A stretch of DNA of 64,000 bases. Source: Bacteroidales bacterium. GTDB lineage: Bacteria; Bacteroidota; Bacteroidia; Bacteroidales; UBA932. The notes under the pieces were generated by a model. It had not been told where the DNA came from and did not search any database. It worked only from the letters and a program-made list of their open reading frames with translations. The stretch spans positions 124,001 through 188,000 of the forward strand of contig JAEEIJ010000056.1 of assembly GCA_016281315.1 (NCBI GenBank). The letters run 5' to 3'. Shown here one piece after another: positions 39,841-50,873 of this stretch (position 1 is its first letter; each line of letters begins with the position of its first letter). A program made the position numbers and the translations under genes.

Positions 39841-40298
39841 TCTTTCTGAAAGATCTCATACGGCGGGGACATCTGCATATTTTTCATTCTCTCGTCCGGG
39901 GGATATGACAATCTAAAATCAAGCGCGATGAAATCGTCCAGGGTGAGTTTATAACAAACTAACTTAAAGTCATTCAAAACGACTGCTTCGTCAGTATATG
40001 ACGGGAAGACATATACACAAATAACATTATATTCTTTCAAATAGGACTCATAGGAGAGCCAGCCTCCTGGGCATAAACTATTGTTAGTAGTTCTGGAGTC
40101 AACCCTATGGAATTCTATTGGATACCCGAAAAGGTAATGAATTGATACGTCTGGTCCAAACGTATCGATATAGATAGTGTTATCACTTGTATTTGTACAG
40201 GCGAAATAATAATGCTCGTTAGGGTCCTTGTGAAGGAGTATATCACATGAAACGAAAGCGTACTCTAATAGAACAATAAATAGTATATTTTTTTTCAT
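39837..40298 (-). CDS. Small lipoprotein; candidate immunity/accessory protein for the RHS protein
   Basis: Signal MKKNILFIVLLEYAFVSCD with lipobox; AT-rich relative to surroundings; immediately downstream of RHS ORF, same strand. Confidence 0.5.
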   Translation of the reverse strand: MKKNILFIVLLEYAFVSCDILLHKDPNEHYYFACTNTSDNTIYIDTFGPDVSIHYLFGYPIEFHRVDSRTTNNSLCPGGWLSYESYLKEYNVICVYVFPSYTDEAVVLNDFKLVCYKLTLDDFIALDFRLSYPPDERMKNMQMSPPYEIFQKD

Positions 40299-40309
40299 CG
40301 GTTATCTTT

Positions 40310-43300
40310 TTATAAAATACAAACCGCAGTCTCGGAGGTTTCAGGGAATAATATGTGGGAGTTATTGTTTTCAACGGGGATAGTGCTAATAGGGAGAAAA
40401 AGCGATAAAATGGAACCCCGTAATACTGATATGTTATCGTTATAAGATTTGCTCCTATCGTATCCATCGATTGGATTAAAATCGAAATCCCATACCTTTA
40501 CGGCATAATCCTCACCATATTCTTCTACCAGATATTTAAAGGATCTTGCGTTTGCGTCTTGTTCTGTGTAGACGTGATCATGTTCCCTAGGCTTGTTAAC
40601 GCTAGCACTAATCCCGCTCTCTATCGCATAGGTCAATAACCATAACAGGCCATGTTCCTGACTTTGAAGATAGTGGCCAAATTCATGTTGAAACAACCGG
40701 TTCTCATCGTCAGCACGTATGCTCGAATCACCAGTGATAAAACTGCCAAAAGTTATGGCGCCCCAATTACTATCATTTGATCTCAACACAGTTGCTCCAT
40801 GAAGGTAATCAACACTTTCAACACCCCCGGCCAGATGAAATGTGTTCACTGTTTGAGTGAAGAGAAAGCCTATAACTGTTTGAGGCAACTGCCAGGTAAA
40901 ACGGGAAAGAAGTTCCACGAAGCCTCCGAGTCCTCCTTTGTTCTTGTCTACATTGAACAATCCTCCCCAGATTTTCAAATCATTTTCGGCCATCTGGCAG
41001 GCTCTATCCCAACCACCCGTAAATAAGCCGACAAGGAAGGAATCGATGATAAAGAACTCTCCACTTGGATCCGTATACTTCATCGGATTATTGAGCGCAT
41101 AGGAGTACCGATTCAGACTCTGCGTGAAGTCCGGAGCCTGGACATACGGATCAGGGTTCAGGAAGCGGCCCAGGAGCGGATCGTAGAGCCGGGCGTTCAT
41201 ATTGATGAGCCCGAACCAGGGGAGGTGTTCGTGGCCGGTGAAGCCGCGGCCGAGGAAGAGGTCGGGCTCGTTTCCGAGCGTATAGATGGCCAGGGTGGCC
41301 GGATTTCTCAGACGCCCCCAGGGATCGTAACTGTATTCCGCCACGAGGGTTCCGTCCGTGGTGGCGATATGGGTGATGCTGCCCAGATAATCCCGGCCGA
41401 TGTTATAGGCCGTCCAGCCACCGCTGCCGCCCGTGCGGACATAGACCATCGGGGCGGAATAGGCGTCGCCGCCAAGGTACAGGCGTTCTTTGGTAGTGCT
41501 CCCGGCGATATCCAGTTCATATTGGCCGCCGATATAATAGCGCGAGAGGAGGGTCCCCGTGCTGTCTGTCACCTGCATCCTCACCCGGTCATGGTCCACA
41601 TTGTAGGTGAACGAAGCGCTTCTGCCCCCTTCTGTAATGATGGACGGATGGACGTACCGGTCGTAAAAGATGATTTGACGCCGCTCGGGGGCGATGCCGC
41701 CGACTTCGGGCGTCAGGTGAGTTATCTGATACGGATGGGACGAATCGCCGTACGTCAGGTCACCCACCCCGTCAATCGACAGGATGTCGCCATTGGTACC
41801 GTAGGTGATCTGCCGGGTGCCGATGGAGGTAAGCCGGTTCAAAGCGTCATAGCCGAAAGTTTCAGATTGGTTATGGATGCCGTCGCTCCGCTGGAGGAGG
41901 TTCCCCGTGGTCGTATCAAAAGAATAATTGAAATCTTGCAAGTCGCCGCCATCCATCGCCCTGCTTGTGGGAAGGCCGAATGCCGTGTAGCCATAGGTCC
42001 GGCTGATGGTTCCGCTGGTGATCGCCGTCGGGTTGCCCTGATCGTTTTCTGAAGTGAGACTCCATACAATTGTCCCGTCCGTTAGCGTTACACCGGTGAG
42101 ATAGCCATTGGTGTAGGTATGGTTCTCCGTCGTGATGGTATCTGTTTGCGAGATATACTGGATGCTGGCAATGTTACTCCCGGGGCCATAGACGTATCTC
42201 TTTTTGAGCCATTTCCCATCCGGGACGGACTCTACGGTTTCTGATATACGGTCCAGATTGTCATAGGTGTATGTGGTTTGAATCGAGCTTTGCAGGACCT
42301 GCTTGCCGGAAAGCCGGCCATCGGCATCATATGAAAAGACCTCCGAATTCTTATAGCTCATCTTCCAGGGTATGCAGATTGCCGTTACACGTCCGTACTG
42401 GTCTACCTTGGTCTTGTACCGTCCGTTCGCGTCAATGTGAATGCGCTCGGAGGTCCCGTTGGCCATCCATATGCAAGTATCCGTCTGCACGCCGGCGCTG
42501 GGATCATTGATTTCCCACCTGTTGCCGTATTTGTCATACGTGATGGTGGTCTGTACATTCCCCGGAGCTGTAATGGTGTGCGGCTGCCCGTCGTCCCGGA
42601 GCGTGTACGTGATAGTCCCGCCCGCATCCGTTGCGCTTACCAGATTACCATTTGCGTCCGTAGTCTTGGTAGAGGCGACACCGTCCTGAATGGTGGTGAC
42701 GCTGGTGCCGCTGTAGGACCAGGTGGTCTGTTTCCCGGATGCTTCCAAGAGGGTGTCCGGACGGTTATACACATCATAGTGGTATGTGTTCCAATACGAC
42801 GGAGTATTCCCCCGGTAAGGAAGGGACGTACGTTTTATCTTACCGGCGTTGTTGTATTCTCTGTCCACCCATTGCCACTGTCCGTCGAAGCGTTTTATGC
42901 CGCTCCTGATTTCCCGGCCCATGGCATCGTAATGGGTTGCCCGCTCCGGTTTCCCGGTCGCGGTGGACGTGACCGTGTAGAGCCCGTTGCCGCCCCAGGC
43001 GGTGGTTGTCTGCGTAACCGTGCTGTCGGGTGAGACCGTTCTTACGAGATTGCCCCAGTCGTCGTAGTAATAATAGGTCGTGTTTCCGTGATAGTCGGTG
43101 GCCGATGACGGTTTCCCGAACTTGTTGTGTCCGGCATAGGTGGTAGTGTGCCCCAGGGCGTCGGTCTCCGTGAGGAGATATCGGCCGGCACTATCATAGG
43201 TATAGGTATTTCCCGTATACTGCGTCGCATTATAGGGTGCTGACGTTTCGGATATGACGTTGCCGTGTATGTCGTACTGCCACTGTGTGCGGGAGACCAG

Positions 43301-46300
43301 GTTTGTACCCAGTGGCGGAAGGTTAATCTCGCCTCCCGGGGCGCGGGAATTCGGCATGGGGCCAACGAAAACACTTTGTGTCAGCGGATGGAAATCACTG
43401 TCGTACGTTATTTGAGTCACTTCCCGCCAGGTGCTGTTGGAATGACCATCACTCTCCTTGAGAACATCCTCCTGGGTCATGGTCCCGAGAACGTATTTAG
43501 AGGTAATGGGGTTATGCTGATAGATTCTGGTTGTATTCTCCGTCTTTGCAGGGCCCGTTCCAATCCGGCGACTGACGTTGATACTTGTCGGGAAGTCGTA
43601 ACTATCGTACGTATACGTCGTCGTTGTGTTAATATGGGTAAGCGTATCAACGGCGACGCTTTGTGTCAAGCGGGGATTGAGTTTACCGTACGTGGTTGTG
43701 TGGCTATCATACGTGTTGACAACCGAGGAATAAGGGGCCCCATTATAGGATCCTTTACGTTTCTCCACTGTTGTAACGACGCCCATCTTCTCCGGATTGA
43801 AAACCTGATCCGTGAAATCCCGCAGACCCTCATTTAGGTAATCGTCCGTTCTTATCTTCGAGAATCCGCAGAATCCCAGTCCCCCATTATGGGCCACGCC
43901 GTTGAAATAGGAGTATCGCCTGTCCTTGAAAAGTCCGGACACAGATTGAGCGTTTTGGTATGCTTTTTCTTCCTCCAAAACGTAGAGAGGGAGCGTTTGG
44001 AAGACATAACCATTAGCATTGTTTACCGTAAACGAATTGTCACTCCAATGAGAATAGCTATGGGAGGGTAGGTATTCGTAGTGGTTGACAAATAGCCGCT
44101 GTCGGCTGTCGATGACGGTTGTCAGTTGGCGCATTTTCGGCGAAAGAGGCTCATACTCGTATTTGTCCACGAAAAAACCATCTACCTTAATAAAGGCACT
44201 CATGTTCCAACGGTCCACTACGTTGGCCGGGATGATGCCTTTTGTGTTTGTCAAGGTCGGGATGAGACACTGATATGACCCGTATGAATTACCGTTGATG
44301 TTCATGCAAGACCCAAGACCATCTTCGCTTACCTTTACCAGGTCCGCCAACCCGTCTCGATTCAGATCGATGAACATGAACTCGTCTTCATCCTCAAGAC
44401 GGTAAGTCAAATTGATGAAAGAGTGCATGAATGAGTTCCCGGTATATGCATATCGGTGCCAGGTGCTGTCATAACCGGTCGATGGGGCCCGGAGAATATC
44501 AACATAGCCGTCTCCGTTCAAATCCGTCACGTAATAGGGTTGATTCGAAGAAGAGAATACGTTGTCGGTGATATTGGAGTAGAAGGAATCCGTGACGAAT
44601 CCCTGCCCCTGAAGAAAACGGTAAGCCGTCAGACCGGCACTCGTTGCATAACACAATTCCGTCTGTCCGTCGTTGTCCAAATCTACAACAAGCAAACTCC
44701 CGGCGTTGTCAATCGGATAATCAAACAGGGCGGCATCATATCTCTTTGTATGAGATGCCACATCTATGAGCGCGGCATAAGACGTCTGCGAGTAGGTGAT
44801 GCCAGACGAGCTATTGTTCTGATTATAAGCAATTGCAAGCAGCTGGACTTTTCCGTTTCCCAGGAAGTCTCCCCACCGATAGGTCCGGTAGGATGGACTT
44901 TCATAGATGCCGCTGACTACCGTCCCCTGGATCTGGACCTCGAACTGGTCATTCTGAACGGGAATGCCGGAGGCATTGCACTTGTATACAGTTATCAGGA
45001 GTTTGGTATTTCCGCCTGATGCCCCGTTGAAGTTCACCTTTACAAGTTCATCCAGGCCGTCCCCGTCTACGTCTACCGCCTCGATGGTCTGGAAGCCACT
45101 TCCTGTAGTGATGCTGTTATCATATTGGCTGTAAATGTCCAGGGTCGGGAAAAACAGGATAACCTGGTCTGAAGGATAAGAGCTGCCGAATAGAAAGCTG
45201 TAGCCATCGAAGATATTGTAATGTGCGCTAAGGTAATCATATTCCGGGAAATGCGGATGTATGATAATCCCGTCATTATAATTATCTTTGACAAATTTTC
45301 CACGGCGGTAAATGCAGTCCGCCGAAGATGAGAAATTGCTTGGCAGGAAATAGAAGTCTTGCTTAAAAAGCCTGCTTGTCGGCGGATCGGGTTGATATTC
45401 GAAATCTTTGTATTCAAAACGTATCGGGCGAAGTAGAGTGCTATCGTTTGTACAAGAGACTTGATTCAACAGAAACACATTATCCGCCTGCTCATAGGTC
45501 AGGCCGTAGCGCGCAATGGTTTCTGTCCCATTCTTTGAAAGCACTTCAGTGAGTCGATAGTCCCGTACCCGCTTCGCCCCGGCGAAGTATCGGACGGGGC
45601 TTCCAGAAGAATAAACATAAGTAAAGGATATTTCGGCTTGATATTGATTGCCCGCATCAAAGCCGTAACGGATCGCGTCCAGGCGGAAGTCGCCGTCTTC
45701 TTCGGGATCGGTATAAGAAAAAACAATCCTATTCCCTTCAAGGTCTGTCATCTCCGTGATGGGATATGAGAGACAAAGGGTCCCATAGTCCAGATTGCTG
45801 CCATACCGGGCCCTTACGCCATTCGGGTATAGCACATCGAATCCCCAGATGCACCCGGCGGGGCCTTCATCCAAAGGGACGGCTAGGATATTGCCCCGGG
45901 CCGTAATCAATGGATAGGATGATGCTGACTGGGACTGTGTGTTGGTCACCAGCGGAACGCCGTCCAGAGCGAATACCGGGTCATTCGCAATGACATTCGC
46001 GCCTTTGGCCTCTCCATGATAATACTTGTTCTTATTGATCAGTGTTATGGAAGAGAGGCCCTGAATGTCCCATCCATATCCTGCCCAGCCCTCATCGGCC
46101 TGACTGTTATAGCCGATGGCGACAGATGGGACAAATCTATACCCGGCGGCTGTAGGGATGGGTATCGAATAAGTCCTTCCACCGGAGGGAGTCATTCCCT
46201 CCTGCAACGTAATCTCACCGAAGGCATAGGTGGTAGTGTCCGGGGTGCTCCTGACGGACCTGAGGGCTACCGTGCGGATGGCGTCACTCTCCTTTACCCA

Positions 46301-46609
46301 CTTCTCATAAGCGGCAGCCTTCTGCTCAGGGGAGAGGACTAAACTTCTCCGGGATGTGTCAAGGGATACCAGCGATACGGATTGATTCTGTTTAACATCC
46401 AGAGATTGGGCGGACGGGAAATGCGTAATCTTCTGTAATGCCGAATCCCTCGTCTGCCGCTGCAGTAGTGTGCTAACGGGGATAGAGTCCCTACCTGTCC
46501 GATTGCCACCCTCATCATAGGTATAAACAATCGTACTCTGCGATTGTCCCCATGCCGCAAGTGGCAAAAGGAGGGAAAAGAATAGTAAAACGGAATGAGA
46601 AAGACGCAT
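40310..46609 (-). CDS. SpvB/FG-GAP/RHS-repeat protein (TcB/TcC-like shell) with C-terminal zincin-like tip
   Basis: Signal peptide; GEITLQEGMTPSGGRTYSIPIPTAAGYRFVPSVAIGYNSQADEGWAGYGWDIQG (SpvB); DLDNDGQTELCY/DLNGDGYVDILRA/DLNRDGLADLVKV (FG-GAP); YDSAGRY...YDPLLGRFLNPDPYVQ...YALNNPMKYTDPSGE (RHS core); HEFGHYLQSQ in tip. Confidence 0.92.
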   Translation of the reverse strand: MRLSHSVLLFFSLLLPLAAWGQSQSTIVYTYDEGGNRTGRDSIPVSTLLQRQTRDSALQKITHFPSAQSLDVKQNQSVSLVSLDTSRRSLVLSPEQKAAAYEKWVKESDAIRTVALRSVRSTPDTTTYAFGEITLQEGMTPSGGRTYSIPIPTAAGYRFVPSVAIGYNSQADEGWAGYGWDIQGLSSITLINKNKYYHGEAKGANVIANDPVFALDGVPLVTNTQSQSASSYPLITARGNILAVPLDEGPAGCIWGFDVLYPNGVRARYGSNLDYGTLCLSYPITEMTDLEGNRIVFSYTDPEEDGDFRLDAIRYGFDAGNQYQAEISFTYVYSSGSPVRYFAGAKRVRDYRLTEVLSKNGTETIARYGLTYEQADNVFLLNQVSCTNDSTLLRPIRFEYKDFEYQPDPPTSRLFKQDFYFLPSNFSSSADCIYRRGKFVKDNYNDGIIIHPHFPEYDYLSAHYNIFDGYSFLFGSSYPSDQVILFFPTLDIYSQYDNSITTGSGFQTIEAVDVDGDGLDELVKVNFNGASGGNTKLLITVYKCNASGIPVQNDQFEVQIQGTVVSGIYESPSYRTYRWGDFLGNGKVQLLAIAYNQNNSSSGITYSQTSYAALIDVASHTKRYDAALFDYPIDNAGSLLVVDLDNDGQTELCYATSAGLTAYRFLQGQGFVTDSFYSNITDNVFSSSNQPYYVTDLNGDGYVDILRAPSTGYDSTWHRYAYTGNSFMHSFINLTYRLEDEDEFMFIDLNRDGLADLVKVSEDGLGSCMNINGNSYGSYQCLIPTLTNTKGIIPANVVDRWNMSAFIKVDGFFVDKYEYEPLSPKMRQLTTVIDSRQRLFVNHYEYLPSHSYSHWSDNSFTVNNANGYVFQTLPLYVLEEEKAYQNAQSVSGLFKDRRYSYFNGVAHNGGLGFCGFSKIRTDDYLNEGLRDFTDQVFNPEKMGVVTTVEKRKGSYNGAPYSSVVNTYDSHTTTYGKLNPRLTQSVAVDTLTHINTTTTYTYDSYDFPTSINVSRRIGTGPAKTENTTRIYQHNPITSKYVLGTMTQEDVLKESDGHSNSTWREVTQITYDSDFHPLTQSVFVGPMPNSRAPGGEINLPPLGTNLVSRTQWQYDIHGNVISETSAPYNATQYTGNTYTYDSAGRYLLTETDALGHTTTYAGHNKFGKPSSATDYHGNTTYYYYDDWGNLVRTVSPDSTVTQTTTAWGGNGLYTVTSTATGKPERATHYDAMGREIRSGIKRFDGQWQWVDREYNNAGKIKRTSLPYRGNTPSYWNTYHYDVYNRPDTLLEASGKQTTWSYSGTSVTTIQDGVASTKTTDANGNLVSATDAGGTITYTLRDDGQPHTITAPGNVQTTITYDKYGNRWEINDPSAGVQTDTCIWMANGTSERIHIDANGRYKTKVDQYGRVTAICIPWKMSYKNSEVFSYDADGRLSGKQVLQSSIQTTYTYDNLDRISETVESVPDGKWLKKRYVYGPGSNIASIQYISQTDTITTENHTYTNGYLTGVTLTDGTIVWSLTSENDQGNPTAITSGTISRTYGYTAFGLPTSRAMDGGDLQDFNYSFDTTTGNLLQRSDGIHNQSETFGYDALNRLTSIGTRQITYGTNGDILSIDGVGDLTYGDSSHPYQITHLTPEVGGIAPERRQIIFYDRYVHPSIITEGGRSASFTYNVDHDRVRMQVTDSTGTLLSRYYIGGQYELDIAGSTTKERLYLGGDAYSAPMVYVRTGGSGGWTAYNIGRDYLGSITHIATTDGTLVAEYSYDPWGRLRNPATLAIYTLGNEPDLFLGRGFTGHEHLPWFGLINMNARLYDPLLGRFLNPDPYVQAPDFTQSLNRYSYALNNPMKYTDPSGEFFIIDSFLVGLFTGGWDRACQMAENDLKIWGGLFNVDKNKGGLGGFVELLSRFTWQLPQTVIGFLFTQTVNTFHLAGGVESVDYLHGATVLRSNDSNWGAITFGSFITGDSSIRADDENRLFQHEFGHYLQSQEHGLLWLLTYAIESGISASVNKPREHDHVYTEQDANARSFKYLVEEYGEDYAVKVWDFDFNPIDGYDRSKSYNDNISVLRGSILSLFLPISTIPVENNNSHILFPETSETAVCIL

Positions 46610-46659
46610 GCCCCGGATCTTTTCCCCAAAGATAATGAAAATGCGTAATACGGGAAAAC

Positions 46660-48882
46660 TTAGCCTATCTGCGCCCCGTTGGCAACAACTTCCTGCGGGG
46701 TGATGAAACGCATCGCACCGTCGCCCTGCTTGGCCATCAGGATCATTCCCTTGGACTCGATGCCGCGAATCACGCGCGGGGCGAGATTCGCCAGGATGCA
46801 GATCTGCTTCCCGAGCATATCTTCCGGGCTGTAATACTCCGCGATACCGGAGACGATGGTGCGGGTGTCGATGCCCGTGTCGATGGTAAGTTTCAGGAGT
46901 TTATCCGTCTTGGGAACGCGTTCCGCGGCCAGCACGGTGGCGGTGCGGATGTCCATCGCGCCGAACTGCTCGAAGGAAACCTCTTCCTTCTGCGGCTCCA
47001 CCTTCTTCGCGGCCTCGGCAGCGGCCAGGGCCTTCTCGGCCGCTTCGCGTTCGGCCCGGATGGCCTCCAGGCGCGCGATCTGCGCGTCCACCACGCTATC
47101 CTCGATCTTCTGGAAGAGGAGCACCGCTTCGCCCAGTTCGTGCCCGGCCGGCAGCAGCTCGGCATCGCCCAGCTGGTTCCAGTTTAGGGCGATGGAGGGG
47201 ACACACCCCTCGGTCGCTGAATAGAAGGCCGATGCTCCCTCGGGGGTGTCGCCCTCCTTCGCCCTTGTGTGAATGGCCTTCCCTTCATCGGCCTTGTAGA
47301 AGTTCACCGTAGGCTCGCCCTCGCCGGCACGGTAGTCCCAGCCGGCGTCGATCCCCACGCGGAGGATGCCGCGCAGTTTCTCCGCGCTGAAGGGGAGGAA
47401 CGGCTCGAAGGCGATGGCGCAGTCCGCGCAGAGCTGCAGGCAGGTGTAGAGGATGCTGGCCGTGCGGTTCATATCCTCCTTCGCCACCTTCCAGGGCTCC
47501 ATATCGGAGATGTATTTGTTGCCGATACGCGCGATGTTCATCGCTTCCTTCAGGGCCTCGCGGAAGTGGAAGGTCTCCACATAGCGTTCCAGCGCTTCCC
47601 GGCAGGGCTTAACAGCCGCAAGCGTCTCCGCATCGATGGGCAGCGGTTTCAGATTCTTGGGCACCGCGCCGCCGAAATACTTCTGCGTGAGCACCACGGC
47701 CCTATTCACGAAGTTCCCGAAGACGGCCACCAGTTCGGAATTGTTCCGGCTCTGGAAATCCTTCCAGGTGAAGTCGTTGTCCTTGGTCTCCGGCGCGTTG
47801 GCGGTGAGCACATAGCGGAGCACGTCCTCCTGTCCGGGGAACTGCTCTTCGTATTCGTGCACCCACACGGCCCAGTTCCGGGAGGTGGAAATCTTGTCGC
47901 CTTCCAGGTTCAGGAACTCGTTGGAGGGGACGTTGTCCGGGAGGATATAGGTACCCTCGGCCTTGAGCATAGAGGGGAACACGATGCAGTGGAAGACGAT
48001 GTTGTCCTTGCCGATGAAATGCACCAGCCGGGTCTCGGGGTCCTTCCACCATTTCTCCCAACTCTCAGGAAGCAGTTCCTGCGTATTGGAAATGTAGCCG
48101 ATGGGAGCGTCGAACCACACGTACAGCACCTTTCCTTCGGCCCCTTCCACCGGGACGGGTACGCCCCAGTCCAGGTCGCGCGTGACGGCGCGGGGCTGCA
48201 GGCCGCCGTCCAGCCAGCTCTTGCACTGGCCGTAGACGTTGGTCTTCCACTCCTTGTGCTGCTCCAGAATCCAGTCCCGCAGCCAGGGCTCGTACTTGTC
48301 CAGGGGCAGATACCAGTGCTTGGTCTTTTTCTTCACCGGGGGCTCGCCGCTCAGCTTGGAGCGCGGGTCCAGCAGTTCCTCCGGGCTCAGGGTGGAGCCG
48401 CATTTCTCGCACTGGTCGCCGTAGGCGTGGGGATTGCCGCATTTGGGGCAGGTACCCTCGATGAGACGGTCCGTCAGGAACATCCCCGCCTTCTCGTCGT
48501 AGAGCTGCTCGCTCTCCTGGGTGATGAAATCGGCCTGATCGTAGAGTTTCCGGAAGAAGGCCGATGCATTCTTCGCGTGCACCTCGGAGGACGTGCGCGA
48601 ATAGATGTCGAAGTTGATGCCCAGACCCGTGAAAGCGTCCTTCATCACCTTATGGTAGCGGTCCACGATGTCCTGCGGGGTCACGCCTTCCTTGCGCGCT
48701 TTGATGGTGATGGGCACGCCGTGCTCGTCGGAGCCGCAGACGAAGACCACGTCCTCGCCCCGCATACGCAGGTAGCGGACGTAAATGTCTCCGGGAATGT
48801 AGGCGCCGGCCAGGTGGCCGATGTGGACAGGACCGTTGGCGTAGGGAAGCGCGCAGGTCACGAGGGTTCGCTTATAACTCAT
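46660..48882 (-). CDS. metG: Methionyl-tRNA synthetase carrying an in-frame family-B palindromic insert
   Basis: [29 protein letters not shown]; zinc site [19 protein letters not shown]-terminal tRNA-binding domain; extra [25 protein letters not shown]. Confidence 0.96.
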   Translation of the reverse strand: MSYKRTLVTCALPYANGPVHIGHLAGAYIPGDIYVRYLRMRGEDVVFVCGSDEHGVPITIKARKEGVTPQDIVDRYHKVMKDAFTGLGINFDIYSRTSSEVHAKNASAFFRKLYDQADFITQESEQLYDEKAGMFLTDRLIEGTCPKCGNPHAYGDQCEKCGSTLSPEELLDPRSKLSGEPPVKKKTKHWYLPLDKYEPWLRDWILEQHKEWKTNVYGQCKSWLDGGLQPRAVTRDLDWGVPVPVEGAEGKVLYVWFDAPIGYISNTQELLPESWEKWWKDPETRLVHFIGKDNIVFHCIVFPSMLKAEGTYILPDNVPSNEFLNLEGDKISTSRNWAVWVHEYEEQFPGQEDVLRYVLTANAPETKDNDFTWKDFQSRNNSELVAVFGNFVNRAVVLTQKYFGGAVPKNLKPLPIDAETLAAVKPCREALERYVETFHFREALKEAMNIARIGNKYISDMEPWKVAKEDMNRTASILYTCLQLCADCAIAFEPFLPFSAEKLRGILRVGIDAGWDYRAGEGEPTVNFYKADEGKAIHTRAKEGDTPEGASAFYSATEGCVPSIALNWNQLGDAELLPAGHELGEAVLLFQKIEDSVVDAQIARLEAIRAEREAAEKALAAAEAAKKVEPQKEEVSFEQFGAMDIRTATVLAAERVPKTDKLLKLTIDTGIDTRTIVSGIAEYYSPEDMLGKQICILANLAPRVIRGIESKGMILMAKQGDGAMRFITPQEVVANGAQIG
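47187..47264 (-). repeat. Family-B palindromic element B1, in frame in metG
   Basis: 78 bp; ends GGGCGATGGAGGGGACACACCCC and (reverse complement) GGGCGAAGGAGGGCGACACCCCC; core reverse complement GAGGGAGCATCGGCCTTCTATTCAGCGACCGAGGGG. Confidence 0.88.
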
Positions 48883-50873
48883 TTCGGTAATCTCCCGAGT
48901 TTAATGTTGATACTCTTTTTCAGTGCGTTCAGGCTGCTCAGCTGCTGCATCAGCGACTGGATTTCCTGGGCCGATTCAGCCGTCTTCAGCTGCCGGCCGA
49001 TCTCCTGCTGCCGGGCGGTGACGCGTTTGTCGTGGTAGGCCAGGATGGCGCGCGGTACGAAGGTCACGAGCCACGAGTCCGTGGTGGTCATAGCGTCGGA
49101 GAAATTGTGGACGGAGAGAAGGTATTTTTCCTGGGACAGTTCGCCGGCCACGGCCGCCACGGTGCGGTCCTCTCCGTTCATCAGGGCCAGCACAATGGCG
49201 TTCTGGTCCAGGCCTTCGTCGTAATGGGCGAAATAGGCGTCGTAGGTGTCCTGAAGGGCTTTGTTGGCAAAGCGGGTGTCGTCGGCCGCCAGGGCCGCGT
49301 CGATGAACTCCGCCACCGTCTGCTGCCCCTCGGGGTCGTAGAACTCCGAGTCCGTCTCGAACTTGAGTTCCGTGCGGCCGTGCTGCAGGAGGAACTTCAG
49401 CAGTTCGCGCTCCGACGGCAGGAGGATCTGCTCCTCGCGGGTCAAAAGCGTTGCAGATCCGGAGAGGGATGGCGCATTTTCCGGAACATCGGCCTTCTTT
49501 TCAGTGACGGAAGATGCGTCATTCCTCGACGGATCTGCCTTCGCAAAGGCGCGTTCCTTCGCGGAGGCGATTCGATGAGCCTCCCGCGTCTTGTGCACGC
49601 GGTCCTGGATGATATCGGCCTCGATGTCGAAGCGGCGGGCCACTTCGTCGATGTACACCTGGCGCTTGATGGCGTCGGGTATATCGGCCACGGTGTCCGC
49701 GATTTCGTTGATGAGGTTAGCCTTCTTGAGGGGGTCTCCGTCGGCCTCCTCCAGCATCAGGTCCGTCTTGAAGGTGATACCGTCCTTCTCGTTCTCCTTG
49801 ATGTAGTCCTGGATTTCCTCCAGCGTGTGTTTCCGCGAGAAGGAATCCGGGTCGTCGCCGTCCGGCAGGAACACCACCTTCGGATTCATCCCTTCCTTGA
49901 GGATGAGGCCGATGGCGCGGATGGCCGCGTGGAGGCCCGCCGAGTCCCCGTCGTACATTATGGTGACGTTGGGCGTGAACTTGCCGATGATGCGCACCTG
50001 CTCCTCGGTGAGGGAGGTGCCGCAGGAGGCCACCACGTTCGTGATGCCCATCTGGTGCATCATCACCACGTCCACGTTGCCTTCCACCAGGATGCAGCGG
50101 TTCTCCCGGGCGATGGCGCTCTTGGCGAGGTACAGGCCCAGGAGGTTCCGGCTCTTGACGTAGATTTCGGTTTCCGGAGAGTTGACGTATTTGGCGGGAT
50201 TGTCGGCCTTCAAGGTGCGGCCGCTGAAGGCGATTACACGCCCGCTTACCGAGTGGATGGGGAACATCACCCGTTCGCGGAATTTGTCGTGGAGGGTGCC
50301 GTCGTCGGCTTTTACGGCCAGCCCGGCGGCCAGAAGATACTCGTCCTTGTAGCCGGCGGCCCTGGCCGCGTCCAGGAGCGAGGTTCGGCCCGACGGCGCC
50401 CAGCCCAGGCCCCACTGCTGGATGGTGGTATCCTCGATACCGCGTTTGCGGTAGTAGGCATAGCCCACCGCGCGGCCTTCGCCGCTTTCCAACTGTTCGG
50501 TGAAGAACTTGCGGGCGAATTCGCTCACGGCCATCAGGCTCTCGCTGCGCTGCCGGGCGGCGATCTGTTCGGCCGTCTCCTCCTCTTCCTGCACGTCGAT
50601 ATGGTATTTCTTCGCCAGGTAGCGGAGGGCGTCCGGGTAGGACATATGGTCGTAATCCATCAGGAAGCCCACGGCGCTGCCGGATTTTCCGCAGCCGAAG
50701 CACTTGTAGATGCCCTTGGAAGGAGTTACGTAGAAGGACGGTGTCTTTTCGTTATGGAAAGGGCAGCAGGCCACGAAGCTGATTCCGCGGCGCTGCAACG
50801 TCACGAAATCGCCCACCACCTCTTCAATGCGGGCGGTGTCCAGAATCTGGTCTACTGTCTCTTTAGGTATCAT
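48879..50873 (-). CDS. dnaG: DNA primase carrying an in-frame family-B palindromic insert
   Basis: Zinc finger [47 protein letters not shown]; insert in the linker to the C-terminal domain ([28 protein letters not shown]). Confidence 0.97.
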   Translation of the reverse strand: MIPKETVDQILDTARIEEVVGDFVTLQRRGISFVACCPFHNEKTPSFYVTPSKGIYKCFGCGKSGSAVGFLMDYDHMSYPDALRYLAKKYHIDVQEEEETAEQIAARQRSESLMAVSEFARKFFTEQLESGEGRAVGYAYYRKRGIEDTTIQQWGLGWAPSGRTSLLDAARAAGYKDEYLLAAGLAVKADDGTLHDKFRERVMFPIHSVSGRVIAFSGRTLKADNPAKYVNSPETEIYVKSRNLLGLYLAKSAIARENRCILVEGNVDVVMMHQMGITNVVASCGTSLTEEQVRIIGKFTPNVTIMYDGDSAGLHAAIRAIGLILKEGMNPKVVFLPDGDDPDSFSRKHTLEEIQDYIKENEKDGITFKTDLMLEEADGDPLKKANLINEIADTVADIPDAIKRQVYIDEVARRFDIEADIIQDRVHKTREAHRIASAKERAFAKADPSRNDASSVTEKKADVPENAPSLSGSATLLTREEQILLPSERELLKFLLQHGRTELKFETDSEFYDPEGQQTVAEFIDAALAADDTRFANKALQDTYDAYFAHYDEGLDQNAIVLALMNGEDRTVAAVAGELSQEKYLLSVHNFSDAMTTTDSWLVTFVPRAILAYHDKRVTARQQEIGRQLKTAESAQEIQSLMQQLSSLNALKKSINIKLGRLPK
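49453..49538 (+). repeat. Family-B palindromic element B2, in frame in dnaG
   Basis: Arms GCAGATCCGGAGAGGGATGGCGCATTTTCCGG vs reverse complement GCAGATCCGTCGAGGAATGACGCATCTTCCG; core AACATCGGCCTTCTTTTCAGTGACGGAAG. Confidence 0.88.
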
